This document shows positions 8,485-16,064 of a DNA stretch of 18,294 bases, piece by piece (the stretch's first letter is position 1; each line of letters opens with the position of its first letter). The translations under genes were made by a program, and so were the position numbers. This DNA is from Nocardioides sp. (GTDB lineage: Bacteria; Actinomycetota; Actinomycetes; Propionibacteriales; Nocardioidaceae), in the NCBI GenBank assembly GCA_030452025.1, contig JAKDNC010000014.1, positions 1 to 18,294 of the forward strand. The letters are read 5' to 3'. A model generated the notes under the pieces. The model did no database searches and had not been told where the DNA came from. It saw only the letters and a list, made by a program, of their open reading frames with translations.

Positions 8485-9284
8485 TGGCCGTCCTCCTGCT
8501 CGTCGGCTCGGTCGCTCGACTCGCTCGACTCGCTCGACTCGGTCGCCGAGAGTTGACGCTGGACGTCGTCCACGTCGTCCACCGAAGCCGACCTGATCGT
8601 CCCGCGGGCGGCGAGCACCCTGGAGATCGACTCCTGGCTGGGCGAGCCATCAGGCAGCAGGGCTGGGGTGTCGACCGCGTTGTGGCGGGCGAAGACACCG
8701 GGCGCCGGGAGCGGACCGGGGTGACGTCCGGTCTCGGCGTACTCCCGCATCCGCCGGGCGGCGGCCTCGGGCTGCTTCTCCTTCGGCGTGAGCTTCTCCC
8801 GGTGGGCCAGCACCATCGCGCCGACGGCGGCGGTGATCAGCAGCGCCGAGGTCGCTTCGAAGGCGAAGATGTACTTGCTGAACAGCAGGTTGGCCAGGGC
8901 GGGGACGTTGCCCCCGGCGTTGGCCTCGTCGAGCCCGACGACCGTGCCCCAGGTGACCTGGGAGAGCCCAATCACCAGGGTCGCGCCGAAGACCAGGCCG
9001 AGGACCGTGGCCAGCAGGCGCTGCCCGCGGATCGTCTCCACGACCGAGTCCGAGGCATCGACGCCGACCAGCATCAGCACGAAGAGGAACAACATCAAGA
9101 TGGCGCCGGTGTAGACGATGATCTGCACCGCGAAGAGGAACGGCGCGTCCAGCGAGGCGTAGAGCATGGCCAGCGACATCATCACGACGGCCAGCAGCAG
9201 GGCGGCATGCACTGCCTTGCGGACGAAGAGGATGCACAGCGCGGCCAGCACCATGATCGGCGCAAGGATCCAGAAGACGGTCAC
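8481..9284 (-). CDS. nuoJ: NADH-quinone oxidoreductase subunit J with long hydrophilic C-terminal tail
   Basis: 267 residues. The first about 165 form the five-helix NuoJ core, including MLYASLDAPFLFAVQIIVYTGAILMLFLFV, the conserved TM3 segment with its pi-bulge region. The last about 100 residues are hydrophilic, beginning near HREKLTPKEKQPEAAARR. They end in a Ser/Glu/Asp tract made by three tandem 9-bp units (8512-8538). The tail is far longer than in E. coli NuoJ; long tails are common in actinobacteria, but this end tract looks repeat-derived. The GTG start at 9284 overlaps the nuoI stop by 4 bp, and the stop overlaps nuoK. Confidence 0.96.
   Translation of the reverse strand: MTVFWILAPIMVLAALCILFVRKAVHAALLLAVVMMSLAMLYASLDAPFLFAVQIIVYTGAILMLFLFVLMLVGVDASDSVVETIRGQRLLATVLGLVFGATLVIGLSQVTWGTVVGLDEANAGGNVPALANLLFSKYIFAFEATSALLITAAVGAMVLAHREKLTPKEKQPEAAARRMREYAETGRHPGPLPAPGVFARHNAVDTPALLPDGSPSQESISRVLAARGTIRSASVDDVDDVQRQLSATESSESSESSDRADEQEDGQ
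8512..8538 (-). repeat. Three tandem 9-bp units in the nuoJ 3' end
   Basis: The plus-strand unit TCGCTCGAC is repeated exactly three times and flanked by partial copies (GGTCGC). On the coding strand it reads GTCGAGCGA and encodes alternating Ser-Ser-Glu in the NuoJ tail. The GAGCGA motif is shared with the larger repeats in nuoE and nuoG. It may be simple slippage expansion, or a worn-down copy of the same family. Confidence 0.75.
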
Positions 9285-9889
9285 CGGCTCGCTCCCCGGT
9301 AGTAGTCGCCGTCGGAGTCGCCGAGTTGCATCTCGTGGGGAGGCTGCTCCATCCCGGGCAGCAGGGGCGCGAGCAGGTCGTTCTTCTCGTAGATGAGGTC
9401 GGCCCGGTTGTTGTCGGCGAGCTCATACTCGTTGGTCATCGTCAGCGCCCTGGTCGGGCAGGCCTCGATGCACAACCCGCACAGGATGCAGCGCAGGTAG
9501 TTGATCTGGTAGACGGCCCCGTAGCGCTCGCCCGGGGAGAACCTGCCGGAGTCCTCGCCGTCGGGGCCCGGTCCGTCGACGTTCGAGGCACCCTCGACGT
9601 AGATCGCATCCGCCGGGCAGGCCCACGCGCAGAGCTCACAGCCGATGCACTTCTCCAGACCGTCGGGCCAGCGGTTGAGTTGGTGACGTCCGTGGAACCG
9701 TGGGGCTGTGGGCTGCTTGTCGAAGGGGTACTGCTCGGTGACCACCTTCCGGAACATCGTCCGGAAGGTCACCCCGAACCCGGCAACGGGGTCCCAGAGC
9801 TGCTCCTTCAGGGTCCGCGTCTGGTCAGCTGCCTGGTCGCTCGACTTGCCACTCGACTGGTCACTCGACTGGTCACTCGACTGGGCCAT
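9281..9889 (-). CDS. nuoI: NADH-quinone oxidoreductase subunit I, two [4Fe-4S] clusters
   Basis: 202 residues. It carries clusters N6a and N6b, which pass electrons from NuoG towards NuoB. Two ferredoxin motifs are intact: CIGCELCAWACP (C81, C84, C87, C91) and CILCGLCIEACP (C134, C137, C140, C144). The core GVTFRTMFRKVVTEQYP (39-55) and ALTMTNEYELAD are typical. The first about 24 residues are an extra Ser/Asp/Gln-rich leader (MAQSSDQSSDQSSGKSSDQ) encoded by 12-bp tandem repeats. The ATG at 9889 shares one base with the nuoH stop and has GAGGAG about 6 nt upstream. No closer start retains a good ribosome site, so the leader is probably translated. Confidence 0.96.
   Translation of the reverse strand: MAQSSDQSSDQSSGKSSDQAADQTRTLKEQLWDPVAGFGVTFRTMFRKVVTEQYPFDKQPTAPRFHGRHQLNRWPDGLEKCIGCELCAWACPADAIYVEGASNVDGPGPDGEDSGRFSPGERYGAVYQINYLRCILCGLCIEACPTRALTMTNEYELADNNRADLIYEKNDLLAPLLPGMEQPPHEMQLGDSDGDYYRGASR
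9839..9885 (-). repeat. 12-bp tandem repeats in the nuoI 5' end
   Basis: The plus-strand unit ACTCGACTGGTC is exact at 9851-9862 and 9863-9874 and nearly complete at 9875-9885, with a diverged copy at 9839-9850. It encodes repeated Ser-Ser-Asp-Gln directly after the NuoI start. Cores of NuoI normally begin near the later KEQLWDPVAGFG segment, so this adds a disordered leader without touching the Fe-S domain. Confidence 0.8.
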
Positions 9890-11154
9890 CAGATCTCCTC
9901 ACGAAAGGCCAGGGGTGCCGCGCCGCCCCGGACGGGGCCCTGCGCGGGCATGGGCGGCACGGGGTAGCCCCCGGAAGATGTGTCGTCCGCAGGCTGGTCC
10001 TGCTGTTGCTCGGCAGCTGCCTTCTTCGACTCCGGGATGAAGAACACCGCCAGGCAGACCACGACCAGGACACCGATCACGATGATCAGCTGTTGGCGGT
10101 CGATACCGCCGTCGAGGGTGGCGGCGCGGACGGTGGCCACCGCGACGATCCAGACCAGCGAGATCGGGATCAACCGCTTCCAGCCGAAGGCCATGAACTG
10201 GTCGTAGCGCAAGCGCGGCAGCGTCCCGCGCAACCAGACGAAGAGGAACATGAAGAAGTAGACCTTGCCGAAGAACCACAGCAGCGGCCAGTAGCCCTCG
10301 TTGGAACCCTCCCACAGCTGGGAGATCGGCCAGGGCGAGTGCCAGCCACCGAGGAAGAGCGTGGTGGCCAAGGCAGAGACCGTTGCCATGTTGATGTATT
10401 CGGCGAGGAAGAAGAGCGCGAACTTCAGCGACGAGTACTCCGTGTGGAAGCCGCCGACCAGCTCACCCTCGGCCTCGGGGAGGTCGAACGGCGCACGGTT
10501 GGTCTCGCCGACCATCGAGATCACATAGATAACGAACGACGGGACCAGCACGAAGGCGAACCACACGTCGTCCTGGGCCGCCACGATCTCCGAGGTCGAC
10601 ATCGATCCGGCGTACAGGAAGACCGCGACCAGGGCGAGGCCCATCGCAACCTCGTAGGAGATCATCTGGGCGCTCGAACGCAGACCACCGAGAAGGGAGT
10701 ACGTCGACCCGGATGACCAGCCCCCCAGCACGATGCCGTAGATCCCGATCGACGCGATCGCCATCACGAAGAGCACAGCGACCGGCATGTCTGTCAGCTG
10801 CAGCGCGGTCCGTTGGCCGAACATGCTCACCTCGGGGCCGAACGGGATCACCGCGAACGTGATGAACGCCGGGATCACCGCCAGCACCGGCGCGATGATG
10901 TAGACCAGCTTGTCGGCGTTCTTTGGGATGAGGTCTTCCTTCAGCGCCAGCTTCACGCCGTCGGCCAGTGACTGGAGCAGCCCGAAGGGGCCATTCACGT
11001 TGGGACCGATGCGATGCTGCATCCGGGCAACGACCTTGCGCTCCCACCAGATGTTGAAGAGCGTCATCACGACCAACACGACGAAGACCAAGACCGACTT
11101 GACCAGGATCAGCCAGCCTGGGTCGTGCCCGAAGGCGGAGAGTCCGTCGTTCAT
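9889..11154 (-). CDS. nuoH: NADH-quinone oxidoreductase subunit H
   Basis: 421 residues, eight-helix membrane subunit that with NuoB and NuoD encloses the quinone tunnel. Family signatures include NIWWERKVVARMQHRIGPN near residues 35-53, GPFGLLQSLADGVKLALKED, the acidic loop GETNRAPFDLPEAEGELVGGF, and WLRGTLPRLRYDQFMAFGWK. The last about 50 residues form a hydrophilic Gln/Pro/Gly tail (after FFIPESKK) absent from E. coli NuoH and usual in actinobacteria. The ATG at 11154 overlaps the nuoG stop (ATGA), and the stop shares a base with the nuoI start. Confidence 0.97.
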   Translation of the reverse strand: MNDGLSAFGHDPGWLILVKSVLVFVVLVVMTLFNIWWERKVVARMQHRIGPNVNGPFGLLQSLADGVKLALKEDLIPKNADKLVYIIAPVLAVIPAFITFAVIPFGPEVSMFGQRTALQLTDMPVAVLFVMAIASIGIYGIVLGGWSSGSTYSLLGGLRSSAQMISYEVAMGLALVAVFLYAGSMSTSEIVAAQDDVWFAFVLVPSFVIYVISMVGETNRAPFDLPEAEGELVGGFHTEYSSLKFALFFLAEYINMATVSALATTLFLGGWHSPWPISQLWEGSNEGYWPLLWFFGKVYFFMFLFVWLRGTLPRLRYDQFMAFGWKRLIPISLVWIVAVATVRAATLDGGIDRQQLIIVIGVLVVVCLAVFFIPESKKAAAEQQQDQPADDTSSGGYPVPPMPAQGPVRGGAAPLAFREEI

Positions 11155-13709
11155 GAGGTGCCCCCTTTCACCGTGACCGCCGACCCGGGCGAGGCCACGT
11201 CGGCCAAGACACCGTTGCCCGAACTGTTGGCCGGCACCCAGACCGTGTTCTCCGGCATCTCGGCCGATGCCCGGACCGGGAGGGTCATCGCACCCCGGTC
11301 ACCGGTGAGGGTGACGTGGGTGGCTCCCTTGAGGACGTCGTAGGTCCCCTGCGGGATCACCGCGACAGCGTCCCGCGAAGTCTGGCGCATGGCATCGTCG
11401 CCGTCCTGCATCGGCCCGTTGTCGAGCATCTGCTTCCAGGAGGCGAGCCAGAACTTGTTGCGGGCCAGGCGGCGCGCCTTCACCTTCGGCGGTGTCGCGG
11501 CCGGTGCCCGAGCACCGTCCCAGGGCCCGAGCTCATCCATCTGACGGCGGGCCTCGGCGACGGTCCGGAAACCGAGCGGAACACCGGACTCCTCGGCGAT
11601 GCCGGCGAGGATCCGCAGGTCCGGGAGCGAACCGGGGTTGCTCAATACGGCCTCGAAAGCCCGTGGGCGGCCCTCCCAGGTGACGAACGTGCCGGCCTTG
11701 TCGCTGACCGGGGCGACCGGGAAGACCACGTCCGCGGCCCGGGTCACCTCGGTCTCGCGGATCTCGAGGCTCACCACGAAACGGGCAGCGGCCAGCGCGG
11801 CGCGCGCGGCAGCCGGGTCGGCAAGGTCGTCGAGATGCACGCCCCCGACCACGAGTCCGCCGATGTCCCCGGCAGTGACCGACTTGATGATGCCGTCGGT
11901 GTCGAGCCCCGCCTTCTCGGGAACGGTCTCGACTCCCCAGGCAGCGGCGACGTCCACACGGGCGGCCACATCTGCGATCGGCCTGCCGCCGGGCAGCAGG
12001 TTCGGCAGGCAGCCGGTCTCCAGGGCGCCACGGTCTCCTGCACGACGGGGCACCCACGCCAGTCGGGCGCCGGTCGAGCGCGCCAGGTCAGTGACCGCCG
12101 TGAGTGCGCCGGGCGTGCCGGCCATTCGCTCACCGACCATGATCACCGTCGTGGCGTCGAGCGTGAGTTGGTCGTCGTCGGCCAACGCCGCGACAGCCTC
12201 GGTCTCTCCCCCGGCCTCCGTCGGGATCAGGCGCCCGTTCATCTTCGTCAGTCCACGGGACGCAAACGGGGCGACCGAAACGACTTGCGTGCCCGAGCGT
12301 GAGGCCTTGCGAAGCCGCAGGAAGACCGTTCCGGCTTCGTCCTCGGGCTCGAAGCTGACGAGTACGACGGTCGCAGCGCTCTCCAGGTCGGCGTACGTCA
12401 CGGGCATCCTGAGCACGACCTCGCTGGCCAGGAAGGCGGCCTCCTCGGCCGAGTGGGGCCGGGCGCGGAAGTCGATGTCGTTGGTCCCGAGGACGGTCCG
12501 GGCAAACCGACTGTAGGCGTAGGCGTCCTCGGCGATCACACGACCGCCGGTGAGTACGGCGCCCCGGCCGGCGGCTGCGAGGCCGCGCGCAGCAACGGTG
12601 AACGCCTCGGGCCATGACGCAGGTCGCAGCTCACCGCTCCCTCCGTCCTCGACCCGGTCCCGCACCAGCGGGTGGGTGAGCCGGTCAGCCTGGCGCGCGT
12701 ACTGGAAGGCGAACCGGTCCTTGTCGGTGATCCACTCCTCGTTGACCTCCGGGTCGTTGCCCGCGAGGCGACGCATCACCTTACCGCGACGATGGTCGAC
12801 GCGGATCGCGGAACCGCACGCATCGTGCTCGGCAATGGCCGGCGTCGAGACGAGGTCGAAAGGCCTCGACCGGAATCGGTACTCCGAGCTGGTCAGGGCA
12901 CCGACGGGACAGATCTGGATCGTGTTGCCGGAGAAGTAGGAGTGGAATGGCTGACCCTCCACGGTCCTCGACGGATCGCTCGTACCTCGCTCGGCTCCGT
13001 CGCCATCTCTACCCGACGGATGACTCAGTCGCTCGCTCGTACCTCGCTCGGCTCCGTCGCCATCTCTACCCGACGGATGACTCAGTCGCTCGCTCGTACC
13101 TCGCTCGGCTCCGTCGCCATCAAAAATCCCGACCTGCTGCAGCGCCCCACGCTCGAGCATCTCGATGAACGGGTCACCGGCGATCTGCTCGGAGAAGCGG
13201 GTGCAACGCGCGCACAGGATGCAGCGCTCGCGATCCAGCAGGATCTGCGCCGAGATGTTGATCGGCTTGGGGAAGGTCCGCTTCTGCTCCACGTAGCGTG
13301 ACTCGCCGCTGCCGTTGGACATGGACTGGTTCTGCAGCGGGCACTCGCCACCCTTGTCGCAGACCGGGCAGTCGAGCGGGTGGTTGATCAGCAAGAACTC
13401 CATGATCCCGTGCTGCGCCTTGTCGGCGACCGCGGAAGTGGCCTGCGTGTTGACCACCATGCCGTCAGCCACAGGAATGGTGCAGGAGGCCGCAGGCTTG
13501 GGCATCCCCCGACCGTTCCCCGCGTCGGGAATCTCCACGAGGCACTGCCGGCAGGCACCCACCGGCTCGAGCAACGGGTGGTCACAGAACCTCGGGATCT
13601 GCACCCCGACCTGCTCGGCGGCACGGATCACCAGGGTGTTCTTGGGGACGCTGACCTGGACACCGTCGATGGTCAACGTGACCAGGTCAGTCTTCTCTGG
13701 CGTCGTCAT
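11151..13709 (-). CDS. nuoG: NADH-quinone oxidoreductase subunit G with repeat-derived insertion in the Fe-S domain
   Basis: 852 residues. The N-terminal ferredoxin fold binds [2Fe-2S] through C42, C53, C56 and C76. A His-Cys3 [4Fe-4S] site follows (H110, C114, C117, C123), then a further [4Fe-4S] site with C163, C166, C169 and C267. A degenerate molybdopterin-oxidoreductase domain fills the rest. Residues about 197-252 are an insertion of a 19-residue unit (DGDGAERGTSERLSHPSGR twice, then a partial copy) between QQVGIF and QPFHSYFSGNT, which are near-contiguous in ordinary NuoG. It lies between the third and fourth ligands of the third cluster. All ligands remain and the frame is kept. The ATG at 13709 has AAGGAAT upstream, and the stop overlaps nuoH by ATGA. 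Confidence 0.96.
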   Translation of the reverse strand: MTTPEKTDLVTLTIDGVQVSVPKNTLVIRAAEQVGVQIPRFCDHPLLEPVGACRQCLVEIPDAGNGRGMPKPAASCTIPVADGMVVNTQATSAVADKAQHGIMEFLLINHPLDCPVCDKGGECPLQNQSMSNGSGESRYVEQKRTFPKPINISAQILLDRERCILCARCTRFSEQIAGDPFIEMLERGALQQVGIFDGDGAERGTSERLSHPSGRDGDGAERGTSERLSHPSGRDGDGAERGTSDPSRTVEGQPFHSYFSGNTIQICPVGALTSSEYRFRSRPFDLVSTPAIAEHDACGSAIRVDHRRGKVMRRLAGNDPEVNEEWITDKDRFAFQYARQADRLTHPLVRDRVEDGGSGELRPASWPEAFTVAARGLAAAGRGAVLTGGRVIAEDAYAYSRFARTVLGTNDIDFRARPHSAEEAAFLASEVVLRMPVTYADLESAATVVLVSFEPEDEAGTVFLRLRKASRSGTQVVSVAPFASRGLTKMNGRLIPTEAGGETEAVAALADDDQLTLDATTVIMVGERMAGTPGALTAVTDLARSTGARLAWVPRRAGDRGALETGCLPNLLPGGRPIADVAARVDVAAAWGVETVPEKAGLDTDGIIKSVTAGDIGGLVVGGVHLDDLADPAAARAALAAARFVVSLEIRETEVTRAADVVFPVAPVSDKAGTFVTWEGRPRAFEAVLSNPGSLPDLRILAGIAEESGVPLGFRTVAEARRQMDELGPWDGARAPAATPPKVKARRLARNKFWLASWKQMLDNGPMQDGDDAMRQTSRDAVAVIPQGTYDVLKGATHVTLTGDRGAMTLPVRASAEMPENTVWVPANSSGNGVLADVASPGSAVTVKGGTS
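12955..13121 (-). repeat. 57-bp tandem repeat array inside nuoG
   Basis: Unit 1 is 13121-13065 and unit 2 is 13064-13008, apparently identical. Unit 3 starts at 13007 and matches for 32 bp. It then lacks 12 bp of the full unit, rejoins at TCCGTCG and decays by 12955. Each unit holds the core that starts GAGCCGAGCGAGG and ends ACGAGCGAGCGACTGAG on the minus strand (13111-13081 and 13054-13024). The same 31-bp core, with two substitutions, is in nuoE. Units are whole multiples of three and free of stops in the nuoG frame. Confidence 0.93.
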
Positions 13710-13882
13710 GGTCTATTCCTTCCGCATGAACGCTGCGGTGCCTCGCTCCGGCACACTTCGTACCCGCGGTCGCAGTCACTCCGGGGCGCGACTCCCTCAG
13801 ACCTCGTTCCTCGGCCCACCGTCGCCTCACTCCTCGGGCTGCTCCACCTCGGTGTACCTCCACGGGGGCTCCTCGCGCTCAT
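13706..13882 (-). CDS. Possible 58-residue small ORF bridging nuoF and nuoG
   Basis: ATG 13882 overlaps the nuoF stop (ATGA) and the TGA at 13706 overlaps the nuoG start (ATGA), so the ORF exactly fills the 169-bp spacer. A GGGAG site lies about 9 nt upstream inside nuoF. The product starts MSARSPRGGTPRWSSPRSEA. It is rich in Arg, Ser and Gly with no recognised domain or membrane segment. The DNA contains a degenerate relative of the nuoG/nuoE repeat (13826-13796) and a small hairpin with arms GTGCC and GGCAC (13738-13754). It is more likely a translational bridge made by repeat insertion than a functional protein. Confidence 0.35.
   Translation of the reverse strand: MSARSPRGGTPRWSSPRSEATVGRGTRSEGVAPRSDCDRGYEVCRSEAPQRSCGRNRP
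13796..13826 (-). repeat. Degenerate copy of the nuo repeat in the nuoF/nuoG spacer
   Basis: On the minus strand the order GGCGACGG, GCCGAG, AACGAG, CTGAG matches the order of blocks in the nuoG unit (GGCGACGG, GCCGAG, TACGAG, CTGAG), with short deletions between blocks. The alignment is by eye and the copy is clearly eroded. Confidence 0.5.
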
Positions 13883-15198
13883 GCCTGTGCTCCCTGCGGT
13901 GCAAAAACGGCCGATGCCATCGGGTCGAACGGGCAACCGCCATGCGTGAGATGCGCGAGGTACTCCTCGCGGAAGTACTGAATCGAGGATGAGATCGGGC
14001 TGGTCGCGCCGTCCCCGAGGGCGCAGAAGGCTCGGCCGAGGATGTTCTCGCACTGGTCAAGCAGCAGGTCGAGGTCCGACTCGCTCCCCCTGCCCTGCTC
14101 GAGTCGGGCCAGGGTCTGCGCCAACCACCAGGTGCCCTCGCGGCAGGGAGTGCACTTGCCGCAGGACTCGTGCTTGTAGAACTCCGTCCAGCGGAGCACC
14201 GCACGCACCACGCAGGTGGTCTCGTCGAAGATCTGCAGCGCGCGGGTGCCGAGCATGGACCCGGCCGCGCCGACCGCCTCGTAGTCGAGCGGCATGTCGA
14301 GGTGTTCCTCGGTCAGGATCGGTGTGCTCGACCCACCCGGAGTCCAGAACTTGAGCTGGTGTCCCTCGCGCATCCCGCCACCGAGGTCGATCAGCTCGCG
14401 CAGGGTGATGCCGAGCGGGGCTTCGTACTGTCCGGGCTTCTTCACGTGGCCCGAGAGCGAATAGATCACGTAGCCCTTGGACTTCTCGGTGCCCATGGAC
14501 CCGAACCAGTCCGCACCGTGCGCGATGATGCTGGGCACGGAGGCGATCGACTCAACGTTGTTGATCACGGTCGGGCTGGCATAGAGGCCTGCCACGGCAG
14601 GGAAAGGCGGGCGCAGACGCGGCTGGCCACGGCGCCCCTCGAGCGAGTCGAGCAGCGCAGTCTCCTCGCCACAGATGTACGCACCGGCGCCCGCGTGCAC
14701 GATGAGGTCCAGGTCATAGCCGGTGCCGTGGACGTCCTTGCCGAGGTGGCCGGCAGCATAGGCCTCTCGCACGGCGGCCTGGAGACGGCGTACGACGTGG
14801 AGCACCTCGCCGCGCACGTAGATGAACGCGGTGTTGGCGCGGATTGCGTAGGAGCTGATGATCACGCCCTCGACCAGGGTGTGTGGGCTGGCCATCATCA
14901 GCGGGATGTCCTTGCAGGTGCCCGGCTCGGACTCGTCGGCGTTGACCACGAGGTATTTGGGTTTCGGGTTGTCCTGGGGGATGAAGGACCACTTCATCCC
15001 GGTCGGGAAACCCGCGCCGCCGCGGCCTCGCAGACCTGACTCCTTCACCTCGGAGACGACCGCGTCCGGACCGCCGAACTCAGGTGCCAACGCCTTGGCG
15101 AGTGCCCGGTAGCCGCCCTGTGCCTCGTAGGCTTCGAGCGTCCAGCTGCGATCGGTGCCCCAGTTGTCGGTGAGGACGGGGGTCAGCGTGTCAGTCAT
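13879..15198 (-). CDS. nuoF: NADH-quinone oxidoreductase subunit F (NADH/FMN-binding)
   Basis: 439 residues. NuoF oxidises NADH, holds FMN and passes electrons through a [4Fe-4S] cluster. Visible are the FMN/NADH glycine-rich loop LRGRGGAGFPTGMKW (56-70), NADESEPGTCKD (86-97), HAGAGAYICGEETALL (168-183), and cluster ligands C346, C349, C352 (ESCGKCTPCREG) and C392 (FCALGDGA). ATG 15198 is chosen because it overlaps the nuoE stop (ATGA), has GGAGGG about 7 nt upstream and gives the normal length; the frame is open further upstream, but only across nuoE. The stop at 13879 overlaps a small ORF rather than nuoG. Confidence 0.97.
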   Translation of the reverse strand: MTDTLTPVLTDNWGTDRSWTLEAYEAQGGYRALAKALAPEFGGPDAVVSEVKESGLRGRGGAGFPTGMKWSFIPQDNPKPKYLVVNADESEPGTCKDIPLMMASPHTLVEGVIISSYAIRANTAFIYVRGEVLHVVRRLQAAVREAYAAGHLGKDVHGTGYDLDLIVHAGAGAYICGEETALLDSLEGRRGQPRLRPPFPAVAGLYASPTVINNVESIASVPSIIAHGADWFGSMGTEKSKGYVIYSLSGHVKKPGQYEAPLGITLRELIDLGGGMREGHQLKFWTPGGSSTPILTEEHLDMPLDYEAVGAAGSMLGTRALQIFDETTCVVRAVLRWTEFYKHESCGKCTPCREGTWWLAQTLARLEQGRGSESDLDLLLDQCENILGRAFCALGDGATSPISSSIQYFREEYLAHLTHGGCPFDPMASAVFAPQGAQA

Positions 15199-16064
15199 TC
15201 CTTGCCCTCCTCGACCTTCGCCTCGGACTCCGCACGGCCGGTGTCGGCCTGCTCGGCCGCACCCACCGGCGAGACACTCGGCTGCTGCCCGGTCGAACCC
15301 GCGGCGTCCCCGGACGGAGCCGTCCAGCCCTTCTCTCTCGCGATCTCCCGCCCGACCAACGAGGCAGGGCCCGCAGAGGGACCCTCGTCGGCCTGGTCGT
15401 CGGGAAAGCCGGCCAGCACCCGCTCGGCCTCGCGCCAGGTGCAGATCCGGGGACCGCGGGTGGAACGGACCTCCCGACCTTCCCTCAGGTCGTCGACGAG
15501 CTGGGTCGCCGACTCCGGCGTCTGGTTGTCCATGAACTCCCAGTTGACCATCACCACCGGGGCGTAGTCGCAGGCCGCGTTGCACTCGACGTGCTCGAGG
15601 GTGATCTTCCGGTCCTCGGTGGTCTCGTCGTTTGCGATGTCGAGGTGGTCCTTGAGCCGATCGAAGATCAGGTCTCCCCCCATCACCGCGCAGAGCGTGT
15701 TGGTGCACACCCCCACGTGGTAGTCGCCCACCTGCCGACGCTTGTACATCGTGTAGAAGGTGGCGATGCCGGCGACCTCCGCTGCGGAGAGGCCGAGGAT
15801 CTCGGCACACGTCTCGATGCCCTCGGGTGTGACCTGGCCCGCGCTGCTCTGCACCAGGTGGAGCATCGGCAACAGCCCGGACCGTGCCTGCGGATAGCGG
15901 GCCGCAATCTCTCGCAGCTCGGAGACCACAGCGTCATCGAGACCACCCTGTCCGAACTTGACCCCTCGGTCGCTCGCTCGTCCCTCGCTCGGCTCGGTCG
16001 GGCTCATCGCAGAACTGACCCCTCGGTCGCTCGCTCGTCCCTCGCTCGGCTCGGTCGGGCTCAT
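15195..16064 (-). CDS. nuoE: NADH-quinone oxidoreductase subunit E with duplicated N-terminus
   Basis: 289 residues, thioredoxin-like [2Fe-2S] subunit. Ligands are C120 and C125 (VCTNTLC) and C161 and C165 (CNAAC). The helical N-terminal domain runs from about 40 (LDDAVVSELREIAARYPQ). Residues 1-19 (MSPTEPSEGRASDRGVSSA) are repeated at 20-35, encoded by a 57-bp tandem repeat. The last about 75 residues are an acidic Ala/Gly/Glu tail. ATG 16064 overlaps the nuoD stop (ATGA) and has GGGAGG about 9 nt upstream. The second in-frame ATG at 16007 lacks a ribosome site. The core is complete, so the repeats only lengthen the leader. Confidence 0.95.
   Translation of the reverse strand: MSPTEPSEGRASDRGVSSAMSPTEPSEGRASDRGVKFGQGGLDDAVVSELREIAARYPQARSGLLPMLHLVQSSAGQVTPEGIETCAEILGLSAAEVAGIATFYTMYKRRQVGDYHVGVCTNTLCAVMGGDLIFDRLKDHLDIANDETTEDRKITLEHVECNAACDYAPVVMVNWEFMDNQTPESATQLVDDLREGREVRSTRGPRICTWREAERVLAGFPDDQADEGPSAGPASLVGREIAREKGWTAPSGDAAGSTGQQPSVSPVGAAEQADTGRAESEAKVEEGKE
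15951..16064 (-). repeat. 57-bp tandem repeat at the nuoE start
   Basis: Unit 1 spans 16064-16008 and begins with the nuoE start codon. Unit 2 begins with a second ATGAGCCCGACC at 16007 and matches through about 15960 before the sequence diverges. The 31-bp core (16052-16022 and 15995-15965) starts GAGCCGAGCGAGG and ends ACGAGCGAGCGACCGAG on the minus strand. It differs from the nuoG core at two positions and is read in another frame. Confidence 0.93.

Noticed and set aside
9708..10040. Plus-strand frame with repeated LDWSLDWSLDW residues
   Set aside because: This is the antisense reading of the 12-bp repeats at the nuoI start; there is no ribosome site or family match.
12947..13168. CRISPR-like array suggested by regular repeats in nuoG
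   Set aside because: The 57-bp units are directly abutting and essentially identical throughout, with no unique spacers, and they continue the nuoG reading frame.
15199..15810. Upstream extension of the nuoF frame to 643 residues
   Set aside because: It is an out-of-frame reading of nuoE; real NuoF proteins begin near the ATG at 15198.
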